Source of the DNA: Favolaschia claudopus
Lineage: Eukaryota; Basidiomycota; Agaricomycetes; Agaricales; Mycenaceae
Length of the DNA: 64,000 nt
NCBI GenBank assembly: GCA_037176885.1
Contig: JAWWNJ010000069.1
Span: 558,001-622,000 of the forward strand
Reading direction: 5' to 3'
The translations under genes and the position numbers were made by a program. Below, in pieces: positions 52,905 through 64,000 of the stretch (positions are counted from its first letter, which is position 1; each line of letters opens with the position of its first letter). Under the pieces are notes generated by a model. The model was not told the origin of the DNA, ran no database searches, and saw nothing but the letters and a program-made list of their open reading frames with translations.

Positions 52905-55900
52905 CCCGTTCTAGCCATCACCCTTTCTGTGTCTGACATCTGCCTCTCCTTCGCAAGCTGCTTCGGGCCTTTTGATACTAATTCCCCCTCCCCAGTGGCG
53001 AGTTGCTCGTGAAATTCTCTGGTGTCTTCGTCCTCAGCCTCAGAACCTTCAGCGTCCGAATCAGTGTTTTTCCCTGCAAACATCGGCATTGCTCGCCGCT
53101 TGCGCCGATCTTCAGCCGAAAAGTCGTCTCGAGCATCGCTACATTCGTACCGTACATTGAAGTTGTCCATCAATCTCATCGCCTTTTCGCAAAATGAATA
53201 CGCACTGAATGCATCGTGCCAGCTTTCATCCTCTGATTTTAAGTCCCCTCCCCTCCTCCACGGGTTGAAGAGGGTAAGCATTGTGCAGCAATAATGCTCG
53301 CGGTCTCCTTGATCTCTCCGAGGTAGACTTCCACCGACAAAGTTAGGAATGACAGATGTCAAGTTCTTGCGGTTGATTTTGAGGTAATGAGTTTTCCAGA
53401 GGGGATGTTTCGGGTCAAATGGCACGTTATCTTCGTCGTCGACTTGGAGGCACTCTGGTTGTTGTCCCGGTGGTGACTCCACGTCAAGCATCTCGATATC
53501 GGTCGAGGGATCCGGTATAGAGGACAGGAAGTCAGCCTCTTGTGCCGGAGTTCGCTTCTTTCTCTGAGTCATCTGTATGAAGTCAAACAAACATACATCT
53601 TCAAGAACTTTGGGCCTCATAATGTAATCGTCAGTGGGAGTGGTCCCGACGTAACCAGTCTGGCCCTTCATGAGCACTACTTTGTCTGTTTCATCAACCG
53701 CTTGCGGCTCAGTCCCATCGGCGGGATCTTCGTAGTCTTCGCTGTTAATAGCTTCATCCGAGATAAAATCTCTCTTCACAAGCGAAATATAAGACTTCCA
53801 CCAAAAGACTTTGAAGGTCATGTTGGTGTAATGGTCCGGATTCCCAAGCAAGTACAAAGAAGCCATGGGGCTTCCGATTTGCAACTTTGACGTTAAATTG
53901 TTCACCATTTGCATAAGCATTATGCGTGAGTTCTCCTTTTGAGGTTGACTTGATCCCAGAGTAACAGTGGACCGCTCGATGACGGATTTTACTGCTCCGA
54001 ACATGTGGTACATCTTCAAACTTGGTTTCGTAACATAATCAGAAATATATGCAACCACGGCCTTGACCGACGTGCCAGACAGCAGGCTAGTTACGTCTGT
54101 ATTACATCTCAAGCAGTAAGTCAAGTCAGGTGTGACACAATTTATCATAGGTTCCAGCTTCTTCATGTTGATCGCTCCATCTTCTGGATCTATCTCAGTT
54201 CTAGGAAATACGTCTCTCGGAAATCTCGCGGAGCAGGTTCCGTCTTTTCTTACGCACCCTTTAACCTCGATTCTCATACGCGCTCCCGGCTTGAGTTTTT
54301 TAGAAAGGTCAGTACCCGCGTAGCCTCTGCGACAATCATGCACATTCGAACGCAGAATCAAATCGTCTACCGTCTCGTCGTGTTTCGCCCACCACTGTCG
54401 GACTGTCGCGCATTTATCGCATATGCCGTTGTTGCACTCTGGCTCACATAGAGGGGGAGGCACCTCTGGTAGAACCTGGGTGGGATCTTCGTATCTGACT
54501 GGATTCGGCTTTTCTTCCTCGTCCCAAACGATGTCGTGAAGACCCTCGCGTCTTTTAGGTCGATAAGGAACTCTAGCCTTAATATCGGCCATCGTACCTG
54601 TCAGAAATTCGCCAACGTGGCACGATTCCAAGTAAGCAATCATTTCTCTCTGAAATACACCATCCGGATCCAAAACTTTATCTCTGATCTGTTGCGGTGA
54701 AAGTGCTCCTTTGATCCAAACTAACATATGTAAGTGAAGAGTCAAGCGACCCTGCTGTTCCACCGTCCCGTAGTAAGCGTCAGTGTCACCATACAACCCT
54801 CGATGTTCAGCGCCGACTCCAAGGATATGTTTCGTAAAGGCTTCGCAGATAAAATGAAAAAATCGGGCAGCAGCAACAGGATTTTCCGAAATCAACCTCA
54901 ACCGCTCATCAACACCTCTCAGCTTGGGGCAGAAGTTGATCTCAGTATCAGCGAAATATAGGCATAGCGGATGGTTTTTATCCACAGGCGAAAATGTTAT
55001 AAACCATGAAGGCGCGCCCTTATACGCAATCAGAGACCACACCTCGTTCCGCATATATTTTTTCGAAGTCAATGATCCCGGGATCTCACCGCCGACGTGA
55101 TCCAAGTCCTCTAGCAACTGAAAGCACGCTTTTTCTGCTGGGGTTTTATTCTTGATTTGCTCTCCCTTTTCTAATCTGCTTGCAATGTCTGCCAGGACAT
55201 GGGGATCAACGTTGATCAGATTCCTCGCAATTTCTTTGAAACTTAGACGCTTCGCCAGAAGATGGCTCCCCGTCCTTGCTTGCTTGATCTGCGACTCGTT
55301 AAAAGCTATCATGGGGAAGTACAGATCCACTTGAAATCTCTTATCATGATAAAGAAGCAAGTTACGCTTGTGACGCTCCTCCGAAAGCCTGTTCTTATGC
55401 GTAGGATGCCCAATACCTCCTAAGCCATACGGGAATAACCACGGGAACATCTGTGGATAGAGTTGAACATTGCGGTATAAACTTTCAGGTTCTTCTGCTT
55501 GGCCGACACCCAGCGTGCTGCCACCTCGCTTTAAGTGAGCCAGAGCTTTTGCTTTCAATGTCTTGATGTCTGTTGGATCATATTGGGCACCACTCAGACC
55601 CGCCACTGCAAACGAACAGGGCCCAGACTCTGTACCTTCGTCTTCGTGGCCATCATCGTTGACACTCATGGCGTCAGGGACAAGGTTCGACTCATCTATT
55701 CCTGTTTCCTTCCACTCGACACTGCATGGAATACCGGCTTCAGGCAGAGCGTCTAGATTTTCCTTGGACACGTTTATCGTATCGTAGTCTTTGTGATTAA
55801 TCCGAAGCCAATCTAATGCATCGGCAATTCTCTGCCGTCGTACTAACATTGGTGTACGGACGTAGTCTTCTTCAGTAGGCTTCGCTGATCCTAGGAACAC

Positions 55901-57643
55901 AAACGCCAGCACTTCTCTGATCTCGTCGGTGGAAGGAGGCAAAGTGTGGTAGACTTTAGCAATCGGGGTCTGGAACATAATGGCGTTAGCAGTCATTTTC
56001 CCTCGTCCTGACGCCACCCTTACTACGCATCGGTTATGTCTGACTTTAGCGATCAGCATCTTTTCCGCAAAAGATAACCCTTTCAATTGCCAAGGAACTT
56101 CCCCGACCCACAGGTGGTTTGCCAAAGCATTTACCGGTACTGAGTTACGGAGCAATTTATCCTCACAGTCAGTGCATACGCCTTCGCACGCCGCAGCCAG
56201 GACAGGGCCATTGAGCTCGGATTCGGGATCTGTCTCATTGAAGCGTTCCATTCTGGTTACGCCGTCGGCTTTCAGCAGGTCCCAATTGAATTTAACGTCT
56301 TTGATCGGTGTCAGATCTGTTTTGAGGGACAATTGCCCGCATACGGCGCATCCAGCTTCCTCGAAAGCATCGGGGCTGAAATTCTTTGCAAAGCCCGATA
56401 TAATTTGGTGCCTCAGACGCAGATCCGCTGGCACGGGAGGAAACACAGCAACGGGGCTATCACTGCTAGAGGCCTCAATCCCACTGGTTTGTGCCGCTTT
56501 CTTCGACTTTCGCTTGGCTCTCAAAGCGGCGCTGGCCTTCACGTTTTCGCTATTGTTGTTCATTCTTCGCAGATTCCTTTTTTCACGTCTCTGATGGGCA
56601 GCATTGAAATTGACGCGAAACACTGCGGTTGCTCCGTAACATTTGTCTGCTGTTGTACAAGTATGATCACATAAAGCTTGTACCCTAGCCTCTCCCGACA
56701 TTTTGTTTGCATAGCGGACCTGGTGAATCTGTGCTACCAACTTAACCTGAGGTTTCGTTAATTTATCTGCAATTGTCCGCAACGGAATGTTCACACATAC
56801 TCGGCAAGGATCGGCCTTTTCCGATGCGCTGATATCATTCACCAGCCTATACGTCTCAAATGTCAGTTCGGCCCCGTCAGGAATCGCAGTCTGCCCATCA
56901 ACTAGCCAAGGATTGATTTCATGAGGTTTATATTTTCGAGGCCCGCCCCCTCCATAATAACCACCAGGCGCGAAGTTGACGGTGGGAAGCACGGAGGGGG
57001 AGAAGAAGGATATGGTCATAAGAACAAGCAAGCAACGCCTAGCAAGACGATTCCTCCGCACTTTCATATTGACAGTCAGACAGAGGAAATACGAACACCT
57101 TCCGAAGCAAAAAAGGAAAGGGCTCTTTCTCGCCGATCGACACAGCGTTAGACCGGTAGAAAATAATGAGACTTGCCAGTCATGTTTCCGGGTAATAAAA
57201 CGAGCCATTCGTCGTACAAGCTGCGCGCATAGATTTTTTGACTGGAGAGACATGGCATACACCACAGTGAAAAGGGACGGACTCCAATTCAGTACAAATT
57301 CAAATTCGCTGCCGACTCGTTTATGGTTCTGCTGTACGGCGGGCAGGTAGTTATTTCGGCGAATGTATCGCATGGGTATTTCGTGTTTCAATTCAGTTTG
57401 CCCAAAGGCATTCGCGGAACACAGTTCCGAGAGCTGGAGCTCTGAGTAATCACTTCTCTCATGGTGGCAGATGATGTATAGCAGGCTAAAAGCCAGCGTA
57501 AAGAGCAGATGACCGACTCTCATAAATGTGAGGTGGTGGTCAAGAGCAAAGAGTATAGTACCCGAACCACCCTTGATCCTGATGTGATGTATACGTTCCG
57601 GCAGGCAAGGGCACGGGAACCGGTCCGATCTTACCCGAGTCAC
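52748..57643 (-). CDS. Helitron Rep (HUH endonuclease) protein
   Basis: Frame of up to 1631 residues. The first 200 or so are probably read-through, and a likely real start is the Met before KVRRNRLARR (about 57066) or near SGEARVQ. A Cys-rich DUF6570-like region follows (CAVCGQLS ... CEGVCTDC ... ALANHLWVGEVPW ... LSFAEKMLIA), then the Helitron N-terminal domain. The HUH motif is LTLHLHMLVW near 54740, and the catalytic tyrosine pair is AYISDYVTK near 54040. It nicks and joins DNA to start and end rolling-circle replication. The frame ends at 52748, out of phase with the helicase. Confidence 0.82.
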   Translation of the reverse strand: MTRVRSDRFPCPCLPERIHHIRIKGGSGTILFALDHHLTFMRVGHLLFTLAFSLLYIICHHERSDYSELQLSELCSANAFGQTELKHEIPMRYIRRNNYLPAVQQNHKRVGSEFEFVLNWSPSLFTVVYAMSLQSKNLCAQLVRRMARFITRKHDWQVSLFSTGLTLCRSARKSPFLFCFGRCSYFLCLTVNMKVRRNRLARRCLLVLMTISFFSPSVLPTVNFAPGGYYGGGGPRKYKPHEINPWLVDGQTAIPDGAELTFETYRLVNDISASEKADPCRVCVNIPLRTIADKLTKPQVKLVAQIHQVRYANKMSGEARVQALCDHTCTTADKCYGATAVFRVNFNAAHQRREKRNLRRMNNNSENVKASAALRAKRKSKKAAQTSGIEASSSDSPVAVFPPVPADLRLRHQIISGFAKNFSPDAFEEAGCAVCGQLSLKTDLTPIKDVKFNWDLLKADGVTRMERFNETDPESELNGPVLAAACEGVCTDCEDKLLRNSVPVNALANHLWVGEVPWQLKGLSFAEKMLIAKVRHNRCVVRVASGRGKMTANAIMFQTPIAKVYHTLPPSTDEIREVLAFVFLGSAKPTEEDYVRTPMLVRRQRIADALDWLRINHKDYDTINVSKENLDALPEAGIPCSVEWKETGIDESNLVPDAMSVNDDGHEDEGTESGPCSFAVAGLSGAQYDPTDIKTLKAKALAHLKRGGSTLGVGQAEEPESLYRNVQLYPQMFPWLFPYGLGGIGHPTHKNRLSEERHKRNLLLYHDKRFQVDLYFPMIAFNESQIKQARTGSHLLAKRLSFKEIARNLINVDPHVLADIASRLEKGEQIKNKTPAEKACFQLLEDLDHVGGEIPGSLTSKKYMRNEVWSLIAYKGAPSWFITFSPVDKNHPLCLYFADTEINFCPKLRGVDERLRLISENPVAAARFFHFICEAFTKHILGVGAEHRGLYGDTDAYYGTVEQQGRLTLHLHMLVWIKGALSPQQIRDKVLDPDGVFQREMIAYLESCHVGEFLTGTMADIKARVPYRPKRREGLHDIVWDEEEKPNPVRYEDPTQVLPEVPPPLCEPECNNGICDKCATVRQWWAKHDETVDDLILRSNVHDCRRGYAGTDLSKKLKPGARMRIEVKGCVRKDGTCSARFPRDVFPRTEIDPEDGAINMKKLEPMINCVTPDLTYCLRCNTDVTSLLSGTSVKAVVAYISDYVTKPSLKMYHMFGAVKSVIERSTVTLGSSQPQKENSRIMLMQMVNNLTSKLQIGSPMASLYLLGNPDHYTNMTFKVFWWKSYISLVKRDFISDEAINSEDYEDPADGTEPQAVDETDKVVLMKGQTGYVGTTPTDDYIMRPKVLEDVCLFDFIQMTQRKKRTPAQEADFLSSIPDPSTDIEMLDVESPPGQQPECLQVDDEDNVPFDPKHPLWKTHYLKINRKNLTSVIPNFVGGSLPRRDQGDREHYCCTMLTLFNPWRRGGDLKSEDESWHDAFSAYSFCEKAMRLMDNFNVRYECSDARDDFSAEDRRKRRAMPMFAGKNTDSDAEGSEAEDEDTREFHEQLATGEGELVSKGPKQLAKERQMSDTERVMARTGWTAVLPDNSRLNRVVPKTKLTGSQWKLRVSAEMLRLSVEKGHRKILPLGMM

Positions 57644-58480
57644 ATCGGGTCACAAGCGTGACAGTGGTTAATCTGCGCAGGGTAAAACAAGAGTCACACT
57701 GTATGGACAGAGTTTATTGTGTTAAAAGAGTTATTTGATACTGTGAAATGAATTTGTAGACTCAATTGAAGCTTAGTGCGCTGCCCCTAAACCGTTACCG
57801 AACACTTTATCTTCTCTAGTCAGCGTGATCACGGAAGCGTCACTTGTGTCACACTTACATCAAGCGCCTTGAGACTTTCGTGTCGGAAAGATCAACTCTC
57901 AGATAGCCCGTTTGTTCACCTTGGGACGAAACAAAGATACGTCGAGCTCAGAGAAATAGTTCACAAACAGTAGATAGCATTACAAAAAGATAGTATTTCA
58001 TTAAATAGACTGAATACTTTGAAGCGCCAGACAAGCGAGCGCGCGATCACTAGCGATTGAACGCGTGCTCGCAGCCATCGCGGTTCGACTTCCACCCTTC
58101 TCGACACTCTAGCACCGACGAAGCCGACATCGTCGTTCCAGCGTCGATTCGGTCAAACCCTCGCCCTATAATCAACTTCCAAGGTCTTTAGTTCAAATCA
58201 ACGAAAAACTTACATTCCTATTGCATTTGAGCAGGGCATCACCGTTCCGCTCTCGGGGGAGGCGCGAACAAGAGCCACAAGCCCAACTTTCATCGCTCAG
58301 GAGCAAAGTGGCACCATCGGCGCTGACATTGTCGCCGACTCACTGCCAAATTGCGTTTCAAACCCAGATTCAAGTGAGTTATCTCGTTTTCGCAGCGAAC
58401 GAAGGAACTTACCTCGTACGCACTCGGAAGCTGCTGATTTCCGCAAACGTATATGCGGGTTAAATAGTCAGTTAACACAA
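57644..58480. other. Intergenic, upstream of the Helitron
   Basis: No supported gene. The Helitron 5' end should lie at the start of this stretch or just inside the frame before it. Confidence 0.35.
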
Positions 58481-58489
58481 GACAAACAC

Positions 58490-59510
58490 AAAGCTTACTT
58501 ATACCTTCACTTCAATTCAAATCCCAAACGCGAGTGGGGACGAATTGAGTCGCTCGGGATGAACAAACCCGCAATTTCAGACTTGAGGTGAAGATCTGGA
58601 ATTGAGGTGTGGTGAGTAAATTGAGGTTCGACACAGTAGCGGTGAATGAAAGGAAGTACGAGGTAACACATACCTTCGATTGTACAGCCGCGCGCGCGAT
58701 TCAAACCGAAATAGATTTGGCTTTCAAAATTCAAGTCCATAATGAGGCTAAAGAAGTGAACTTAAACGTACCTGAGACGAATCTGGCCTAGTTTCGGTAT
58801 TGAAGTCGAGATACAAGGAGGCTGGATGTGGGAAGGCATAGTTGCGGCCTCTGGAATGTACAAGAGGCAACTCACTATCGTATTGAGTGGTTATTGAAGT
58901 AAGAATATCCAAGACTTGCCGGCATGCTTTCGATTCGCCTTCAATTGAATAGGCGCGATGGTGTGTGATTCAAACCGGCATAGGTTGAGTCTTCAACACT
59001 CAAGTCAAGAATTAGAGTAGTGAGTTGAAACGAAACTTACCTGAAACGAAACTAGCGTAGTTTCGGGGTTGAAATGGAAGTACCCAGCCAATAGGGTGCG
59101 GAGAGACACGGTTTCAGCCTTTGGGGTATAGAAAGAAGAAGTCAGTACCAATTCAATAAGAGGAATGCGAAGAATGAGACATAGCTGATAGCATACCCGC
59201 ATGATTTCGGTATCGGGCCAAACTGAGGGATTCAACGAAAGCCTAGCAAGAAACTCAACTTGAAGTCAAAGCGGCAATAATTATATTCAGAAATCATACA
59301 AACTTGGGTATAGTTTCGGCACTGAAGTGAAAACAAACAGGAGGACGGAGTAGGAGAACCGTTGTTTCGGTCTTGAGGGTTTGAAAGAGGAATTTCAGAA
59401 TCTGTTTGTTCGTGTCATGAGTGGTGCGGTTTAACTTCTGAGAAAAAAACTCGATTCTTCAGAGTTTGCGACTTTGCGATTAGCTGGAGAAACGGAAACG
59501 GAGGCAAAGA
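58490..59510 (-). repeat. Degenerate tandem repeat, about 267-bp unit, four units
   Basis: Units begin near 58496, 58768, 59037 and 59297. Each contains on the plus strand a TTACCT-like string, a TAGTTTCGG-type block and a GTTTCGGCCT-type block. On the minus strand the TTACCT strings read as splice donors (AGGTAAG) placed after short exon-like frames: AETVSLRTLLAGY...FNPETTLVS is the best preserved, with AATMPSHIQ and TETTVLLLRP as counterparts. The simplest reading is a minus-strand stretch of duplicated exon plus intron units, now diverged. No complete gene could be built. Confidence 0.5.
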
Positions 59511-59528
59511 TACAGGTTCTGTACCTGG

Positions 59529-60560
59529 TTACATCGGAATCACCGCCTTAGTTCCAGTTCCGTAGTTTCCCAGTCTTCCGTCAAGTTCGAATGCTGAACT
59601 ATTGCGTACGAGAATCTCTTCGAGCTGCTTCCGCTGCTCCGGCGTAACATCCGGTGAGATGTCGATTTCTGTCTGCAGTTGTGCCGAACTCACCGGTTCT
59701 GGAGGAGCTTCAGCAGTGCTTGGTCCACCTTCTAGGGGTTCTTCCGCCAGCGGATCGTCTGATTCTGTTGCATTGCGTTGAGCCTTCGATGCAATTTCCG
59801 TCTTTGAGCGCACAGCACAAGAGAGATGAGGTGACGGCATGACAGGTACTGCCACCGGTGAAGATCCCGCTGTCTCCGGTCGGCAATCATTCTCACTTCT
59901 GCCTTCCTCCACCACTGTCGATTCGCCAGACTGCTCAGCAACAAGTGTGCGGATAAGGTGAGCATGAGCATTAATTTTCTGCTGCTGTGCTGAACACAAC
60001 TTATTCAATTTGTCTAGCTAGGACATCAGATCACGGGCAGTACCAAGCATTTGACCAGCGGCAATAACTACAGGCATCTTTAAAAAGTTCGCAACATGAA
60101 GCACCGGGTTTTCCTTTGAAATGAGAGTATCAGCAGCGCTATACAAATCGTCTTGATTGCTATTCGAAGCTGTTTCTCTTTCCATAAAAAGCGAGTCTTG
60201 GTTCTTGGGAAAATGTGCTCCAACAGCGACAGGTTTACTGGATTCTGGGGAAATAACGGTGCGTTCAGTTGCCCAAACTTCCGCGTTCTTCTGGCGCTGG
60301 TGAATTCGTCGTTTTAAGTTTTGATTTCGACGATGTAAATCCTTGGATTGACCGTGTTGTTTTACCTTAGTTTGAACTTTGACCTTGAAAGCATCTCCTT
60401 TGACATCAAGGATCGGCGGGGAAGGGGAGGATTCAACCTTTAATCGCGTTCCCGAGCTTCCGAAACGTAGGTAAGTTTTGCCTTCGTCCCTGACGATTGA
60501 GATAGAATACTGATCAGCAAAGTCAATACCTAAAATGAACGGAGGTGAGATCCATGCTTC
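59529..60560 (-). pseudogene. Ty3/gypsy Pol relic (protease to RT start)
   Basis: In minus orientation a frame begins with FILGIDFADQYSISI (about 60555-60510), the C-terminal block of a retropepsin-like protease. It runs through a long polar linker and reaches TPEQRKQLEEILVRN ... FELDGRLGNYG (about 59620-59550), the usual lead-in to a gypsy reverse transcriptase. A TAG stop interrupts it near 60020. The frame then ends at 59529 before the RT core, where the tandem repeat begins. Upstream sequence to about 60770 looks like more of the same in other frames. An old, truncated copy. Confidence 0.6.
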
Positions 60561-60779
60561 AACATTCAGCTTTACCGGTTCGTCGTGAATGGCTTTGTCT
60601 CTTACCTCCTCAATTCGACTTGCAACCTCGCCATTCCAACGTCAAGGAGGATTTGAATTACATGGATTCCAGGGAGTTTTGGTTTCGTTTAATTCGTCAA
60701 CTTATTCGTCCGTTTACTTCCACTGAAGCTTTGCCTGCAGATGCTATTGAAACCAGAAGAGTATTTTGATTGAATATGA

Positions 60780-61292
60780 CGACTGGTGTACGCGCTAGCT
60801 ATGTGACGAGATATCTACACTGTTTGTATATCCCAACACCCACCATGATCTCAATATTGCCGCCACAAACGCACGGGGTTTAATATCCTCCTCTCTCACC
60901 TTTCCGCACGCTATGCCACGCACTTCGCGCAGAATTTCTGTGCATGAATACGCGAGTCTTTGATTTCTGGCTGTTCGAGACGAAGGAACTCACTTGATTT
61001 GATTTAGCCGCGGATTTGCACGAGTTGGAGCACAGATCGCCTACGTCGCAATGCCGTTGAGATTGAAATCGGTCGATGGCGCGTTGATCTGTCGAAATGC
61101 AGGTGAGTGGTTGCGCTCAAAAATGAAGCACTTACTCGTTAGAGGGCAAAGTCAAGAGGTGGAAGGTACTGTACACACGTCGAGAAGTCCCGCGTTGTAG
61201 AATAAAGAGAGTTTTAAATAGATGAAATAATCTTACAAAGAAACCAAGGTCCGAACAGTCCTCTCAGCGCAATATACATACAACTATCTACA
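60780..61292. other. Promoter region of the terminal multi-exon gene
   Basis: No coding sequence. AT-rich with a TTTTAAATAG string at about 61212-61221, roughly 70-80 bp before the ATG, that could act as a TATA element. Confidence 0.35.
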
Positions 61293-64000
61293 ATGTTTGT
61301 GCGTCTTGACACTCAGGGGGTGGCTGGTGGGGTCGACCCGCACAGCGCATCAGATGGTCAGCATCAGCCGGTCCGATTACCGTGCCTCTGCCTGCCGACA
61401 GAGGATCAATTTCCCGTGACTGACAGTCGTGGGCATTTTTTGCTTTTTGCTCGCAACGACAAAGTCCCTACCTTGCTGCACTCATCAGACGAGATGCAGA
61501 GCCTCCAACTGCTCTCTGAAACTCCGGCCTTTCTCAATTATCATTGGATTTCGCAACCACTAGCCGACAACTCTTGGCGAACAATTCCGGACGATATTCT
61601 GGGTGAAGGATTTGCGCATTTCATCCGAGCGTTAAAGCAACTGGACTCTGCTGCGTACCCTCACACCCCTGTGAACGACTTGGATTACGTGGATTTATGC
61701 AAAGCACTGGGCGTAGAAATTCCACCGGGCATCACAGCGCTTCCTGGCCATATAGGGTCAGCGTATACTATCGGGCGTGGCAGAGCATGGCTGGCAAGAC
61801 TCCATTTCCAGGTCCTGGATCTACTTCTATTCGAGCACTCGTCGAGGACAGCTCCGCCTCCTGCACAACAAGGAACTGTTTCTTCTTGGGGAAGGGCCGT
61901 TCGCCAGGTGAGTTTGTATATTGCTCGTATTTCTTGAAAATACCCCTGACAGATTGAACCGCATAGATCTTGTCGAAGGCCTACGCGTGGGATAAGTCCA
62001 TAAAAGACTTCAATCGTCGGCCGCAGAAATCAACCGGTGAGTGGTCGATTGCCGTTACTGCTGTTCGAGCTAAATAACTAATGCTAAACGACTCAACAGA
62101 GGCAGTCGCTAGCACTTCAAAAATCCCGGAGTCCATGCCTGCTGCGAAACGCGTGGCCAAACGCCAAGAGGAGCTGTATAAAGCAACGGTGAACAGCAAT
62201 ATTGAAAGCGCTGCTGCTGGTCTCTTGTGGGTTCTAGAGTTTGGCTCTGAATTCGCCCCAGTTTTCAAAGGCGAAACGTTGAAGTTGAACATGTGCTCAA
62301 CTGACTCAGCAAAAAACCGCTATCGAGATTCATCAAAACCCACCGAGTTGCTGGATCTGCGAGTTGGTAGCGTCGAGCAATTTCTTCGTCCGCTGTCTCG
62401 GGTTCTGAGCATATCGCCGATTCTGGTGTTGGGCGAAAATCTTCGAAATGGGTTTATTGACATGGACACTGAAAGCGAGGTATGGTCTTTATTTTTGGCT
62501 AGTTCCTTCTTTCTAAATGCTCATGACATTATTTTTTTATAGATTCACAACCGGCTGTGCTGTACCAGATCGAACCTCGCAGCTCTGCCGTTCGTCGAGA
62601 CGTGTATTTACACTACAATGCGCGGACTGTGTTCTCGTGATGTCTCCGGCGGGATAGTCAGTCACAATGATCTAGAGCTGTTGACGAAGAAACTTCCCAC
62701 TAAAACTCTCAATGACACGTTGATTTTCAAGAGTAAGACCTTGTGTTCCTGCCTGTTAATTGTATTAATTTGTATGCATCAGGACTTATAGACTGGAACT
62801 ATGAGCAACGTCAGAAACTTTTAGAGAGCGACGTTACTCTGGATCAGCCATCGCTTCCGTCTGTGGCAATGCCGTCGACTTCCGTGTTCACAACTCCAGG
62901 GATTTTTCGCTTTGACATCCCAGACGTCGACTCGGACAGCTCAGGCCCAGATCTGCGGCCTATTGCTCGAGGATTGTCCAAACCGCCCCATTCCATCACA
63001 AGTCCTCTGTCTTTCGATCTATATCTCCCAACGGTGATCCATCCCACATGCAATCGAACTACGGCATAAATGAGCCACAGATGGAACTGTTTGACGAACT
63101 TCCGGCGGAAGTTCAGCAAAAGTTTCTCTCGGATAGTCAGACAAATGCTGCTGTGCGGCTTGCAGCGCACCCCAATAATTCACTTTCCATTCCCATTGAA
63201 TCTACAAGCTCAGGTAGCGCACAGACTTTCGGTTCCATTACATCCGCATTCTAAAGTTATCAACAGAAGTGAACTCAGACTCTGTCGAGAAGAGTGAGAA
63301 ATCGCCACCAATAAATACATCCCGCCAACCGTCGCCACCTCTCACAACTGTGGGCTCCGATATACAAAGTGAGTGTTCGTTCCACCTGAAACCTGGTTTT
63401 CACCATCTGGGACTGTAGTGATTGAAGCGACTCAAGAGCTGCCTCGTGATGGCGTACCCCCTGTCGAGGAATCAAACAGCACAGACGATCGAAGTATGTA
63501 GTGCCGCAACCATGAGAGTTTACATACTCATTTCTCATTTGCAGCTAAAGACCCTGGTTCTAATGCGAATGCTGAACATATAACGGCTTCACAATGTACG
63601 AGACATTCATGTTCGAGTCTACCCACGTATTCGTGACATGATTATTTTATTTTAGCCGTTATTCAAAGACGAAGCACGCGTTTCAAAGTTTCATCTGAAC
63701 AACCTAAAGCATCGGAGTTGAAATCCACTACATACATACCCCCCAAACGCAAAGCTTCTGTACAGTTGGTAAAACCGGGAAAGAAATCCAAGCCAGTGAG
63801 GCGGAATATTTCTGACATTGAGTGTATCTGAAAGGTCATTCCATAGCTCGAGGCGGACTCGGATGACAAGATCGAGGCAGACTCGGATGATAAGATCGAG
63901 GCAGACTCGGAGGATACTACACAATCCTTGAGCAACATTCGAGTCAAGGTAAGCGGAGACGCTACTCACGGCATGGGATTCGACTCTGACCTAGTGCTCT
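61293..64000 (+). CDS. Multi-exon protein of unknown function, runs off the window
   Basis: Eleven exons join in phase: 61293-61907, 61967-62036, 62100-62479, 62543-62732, 62783-63033, 63081-63213, 63267-63368, 63419-63493, 63545-63595, 63656-63795 and 63847-63948. That gives about 703 residues so far, with introns of 47-63 bp. A CCTAG acceptor near 63994 may open a twelfth exon. The first 420 residues are ordinary globular sequence (WISQPLADNSW; YAWDKSIKDF; VEQFLRPLSRVL). The C-terminal third is Ser/Pro/Asp-rich and low complexity, with a basic stretch (PPKRKASVQLVKPGKKSK) that may be a nuclear signal, then three 24-bp repeats encoding EADSDDKI or a variant. I do not recognise the family. 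It may be a host gene or element-borne, since relics surround it. Confidence 0.65.
63850..63921 (+). repeat. 24-bp coding minisatellite, three units
   Basis: Three tandem 24-bp units encode EADSDDKI, EADSDDKI and the variant EADSEDTT within exon 11 of the terminal gene. Such repeats commonly vary in copy number between strains. Confidence 0.8.

Larger units (their letters stand above)
49944..57643 (-). mobile_element. Autonomous-type Helitron
   Basis: Contains a rolling-circle Rep/HUH protein and a PIF1-like helicase, the two hallmark activities of Helitrons, in one orientation and overlapping by about 157 bp. The limits given are those of the reading frames. The true termini (5' TC, 3' hairpin with CTRR, inserted between A and T) could not be fixed. 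A CTGA followed by T on the minus strand near 49895 is only a candidate 3' end. Confidence 0.8.

Overview
This window looks like nuclear DNA from a mushroom-forming basidiomycete (Agaricomycetes). The genes carry many short GT-AG introns (44-66 bp in the models below), F-box families are expanded in tandem, and Ty3/gypsy retroelements, a Helitron and a MITE sit between them. There are no bacterial operons, ribosome binding sites or CRISPR arrays. Gene models were built by hand from reading frames, splice signals and comparison of paralogues inside the window. No database search was possible.

Layout. 1-10 kb: a five-exon secreted Gly/Ala/Pro/Gln-rich protein with a six-cysteine tail (minus), an F-box-like protein (minus), and the first copies of a small multi-pass membrane protein family (a double copy, a decayed copy and an intact copy). 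10-21 kb: four F-box paralogues, one broken, with a further membrane-protein copy between the first two. All four share a CRE-like promoter element about 140-155 bp upstream of the ATG. 20.7-25 kb: a cluster of tRNA-like sequences, a TA-flanked MITE and another membrane-protein copy. 27.06-31.66 kb: a young LTR element with 946-bp LTRs, primer site, polypurine tract and 4-bp target duplication. It has a gag-like gene but no pol, and the gag frame starts inside the LTR.

32.3-43.3 kb: remains of a large gypsy-type element. It has a candidate LTR, a polypurine tract and an integrase on the minus strand, cut off upstream. Its interior carries three spliced genes on the opposite strand. Two of these encode Zn2Cys6-like cysteine clusters, and the element is densely sprinkled with CCGCGG palindromes, the kind of site bound by some fungal Zn2Cys6 regulators. 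This is the most interesting system in the window.

43.4-49.9 kb: an F-box gene and three tandem paralogues of a second F-box family with a conserved Cys-rich C-terminal domain. 49.9-57.6 kb: an autonomous-type Helitron (Rep/HUH protein and PIF1-like helicase in overlapping frames, helicase fused to a USP-like peptidase domain). 58.5-60.8 kb: a degenerate tandem repeat that looks like duplicated exons, and a gypsy protease/RT relic. 61.3 kb to the end: an eleven-or-more-exon gene of unknown function with a short acidic repeat, running off the window.
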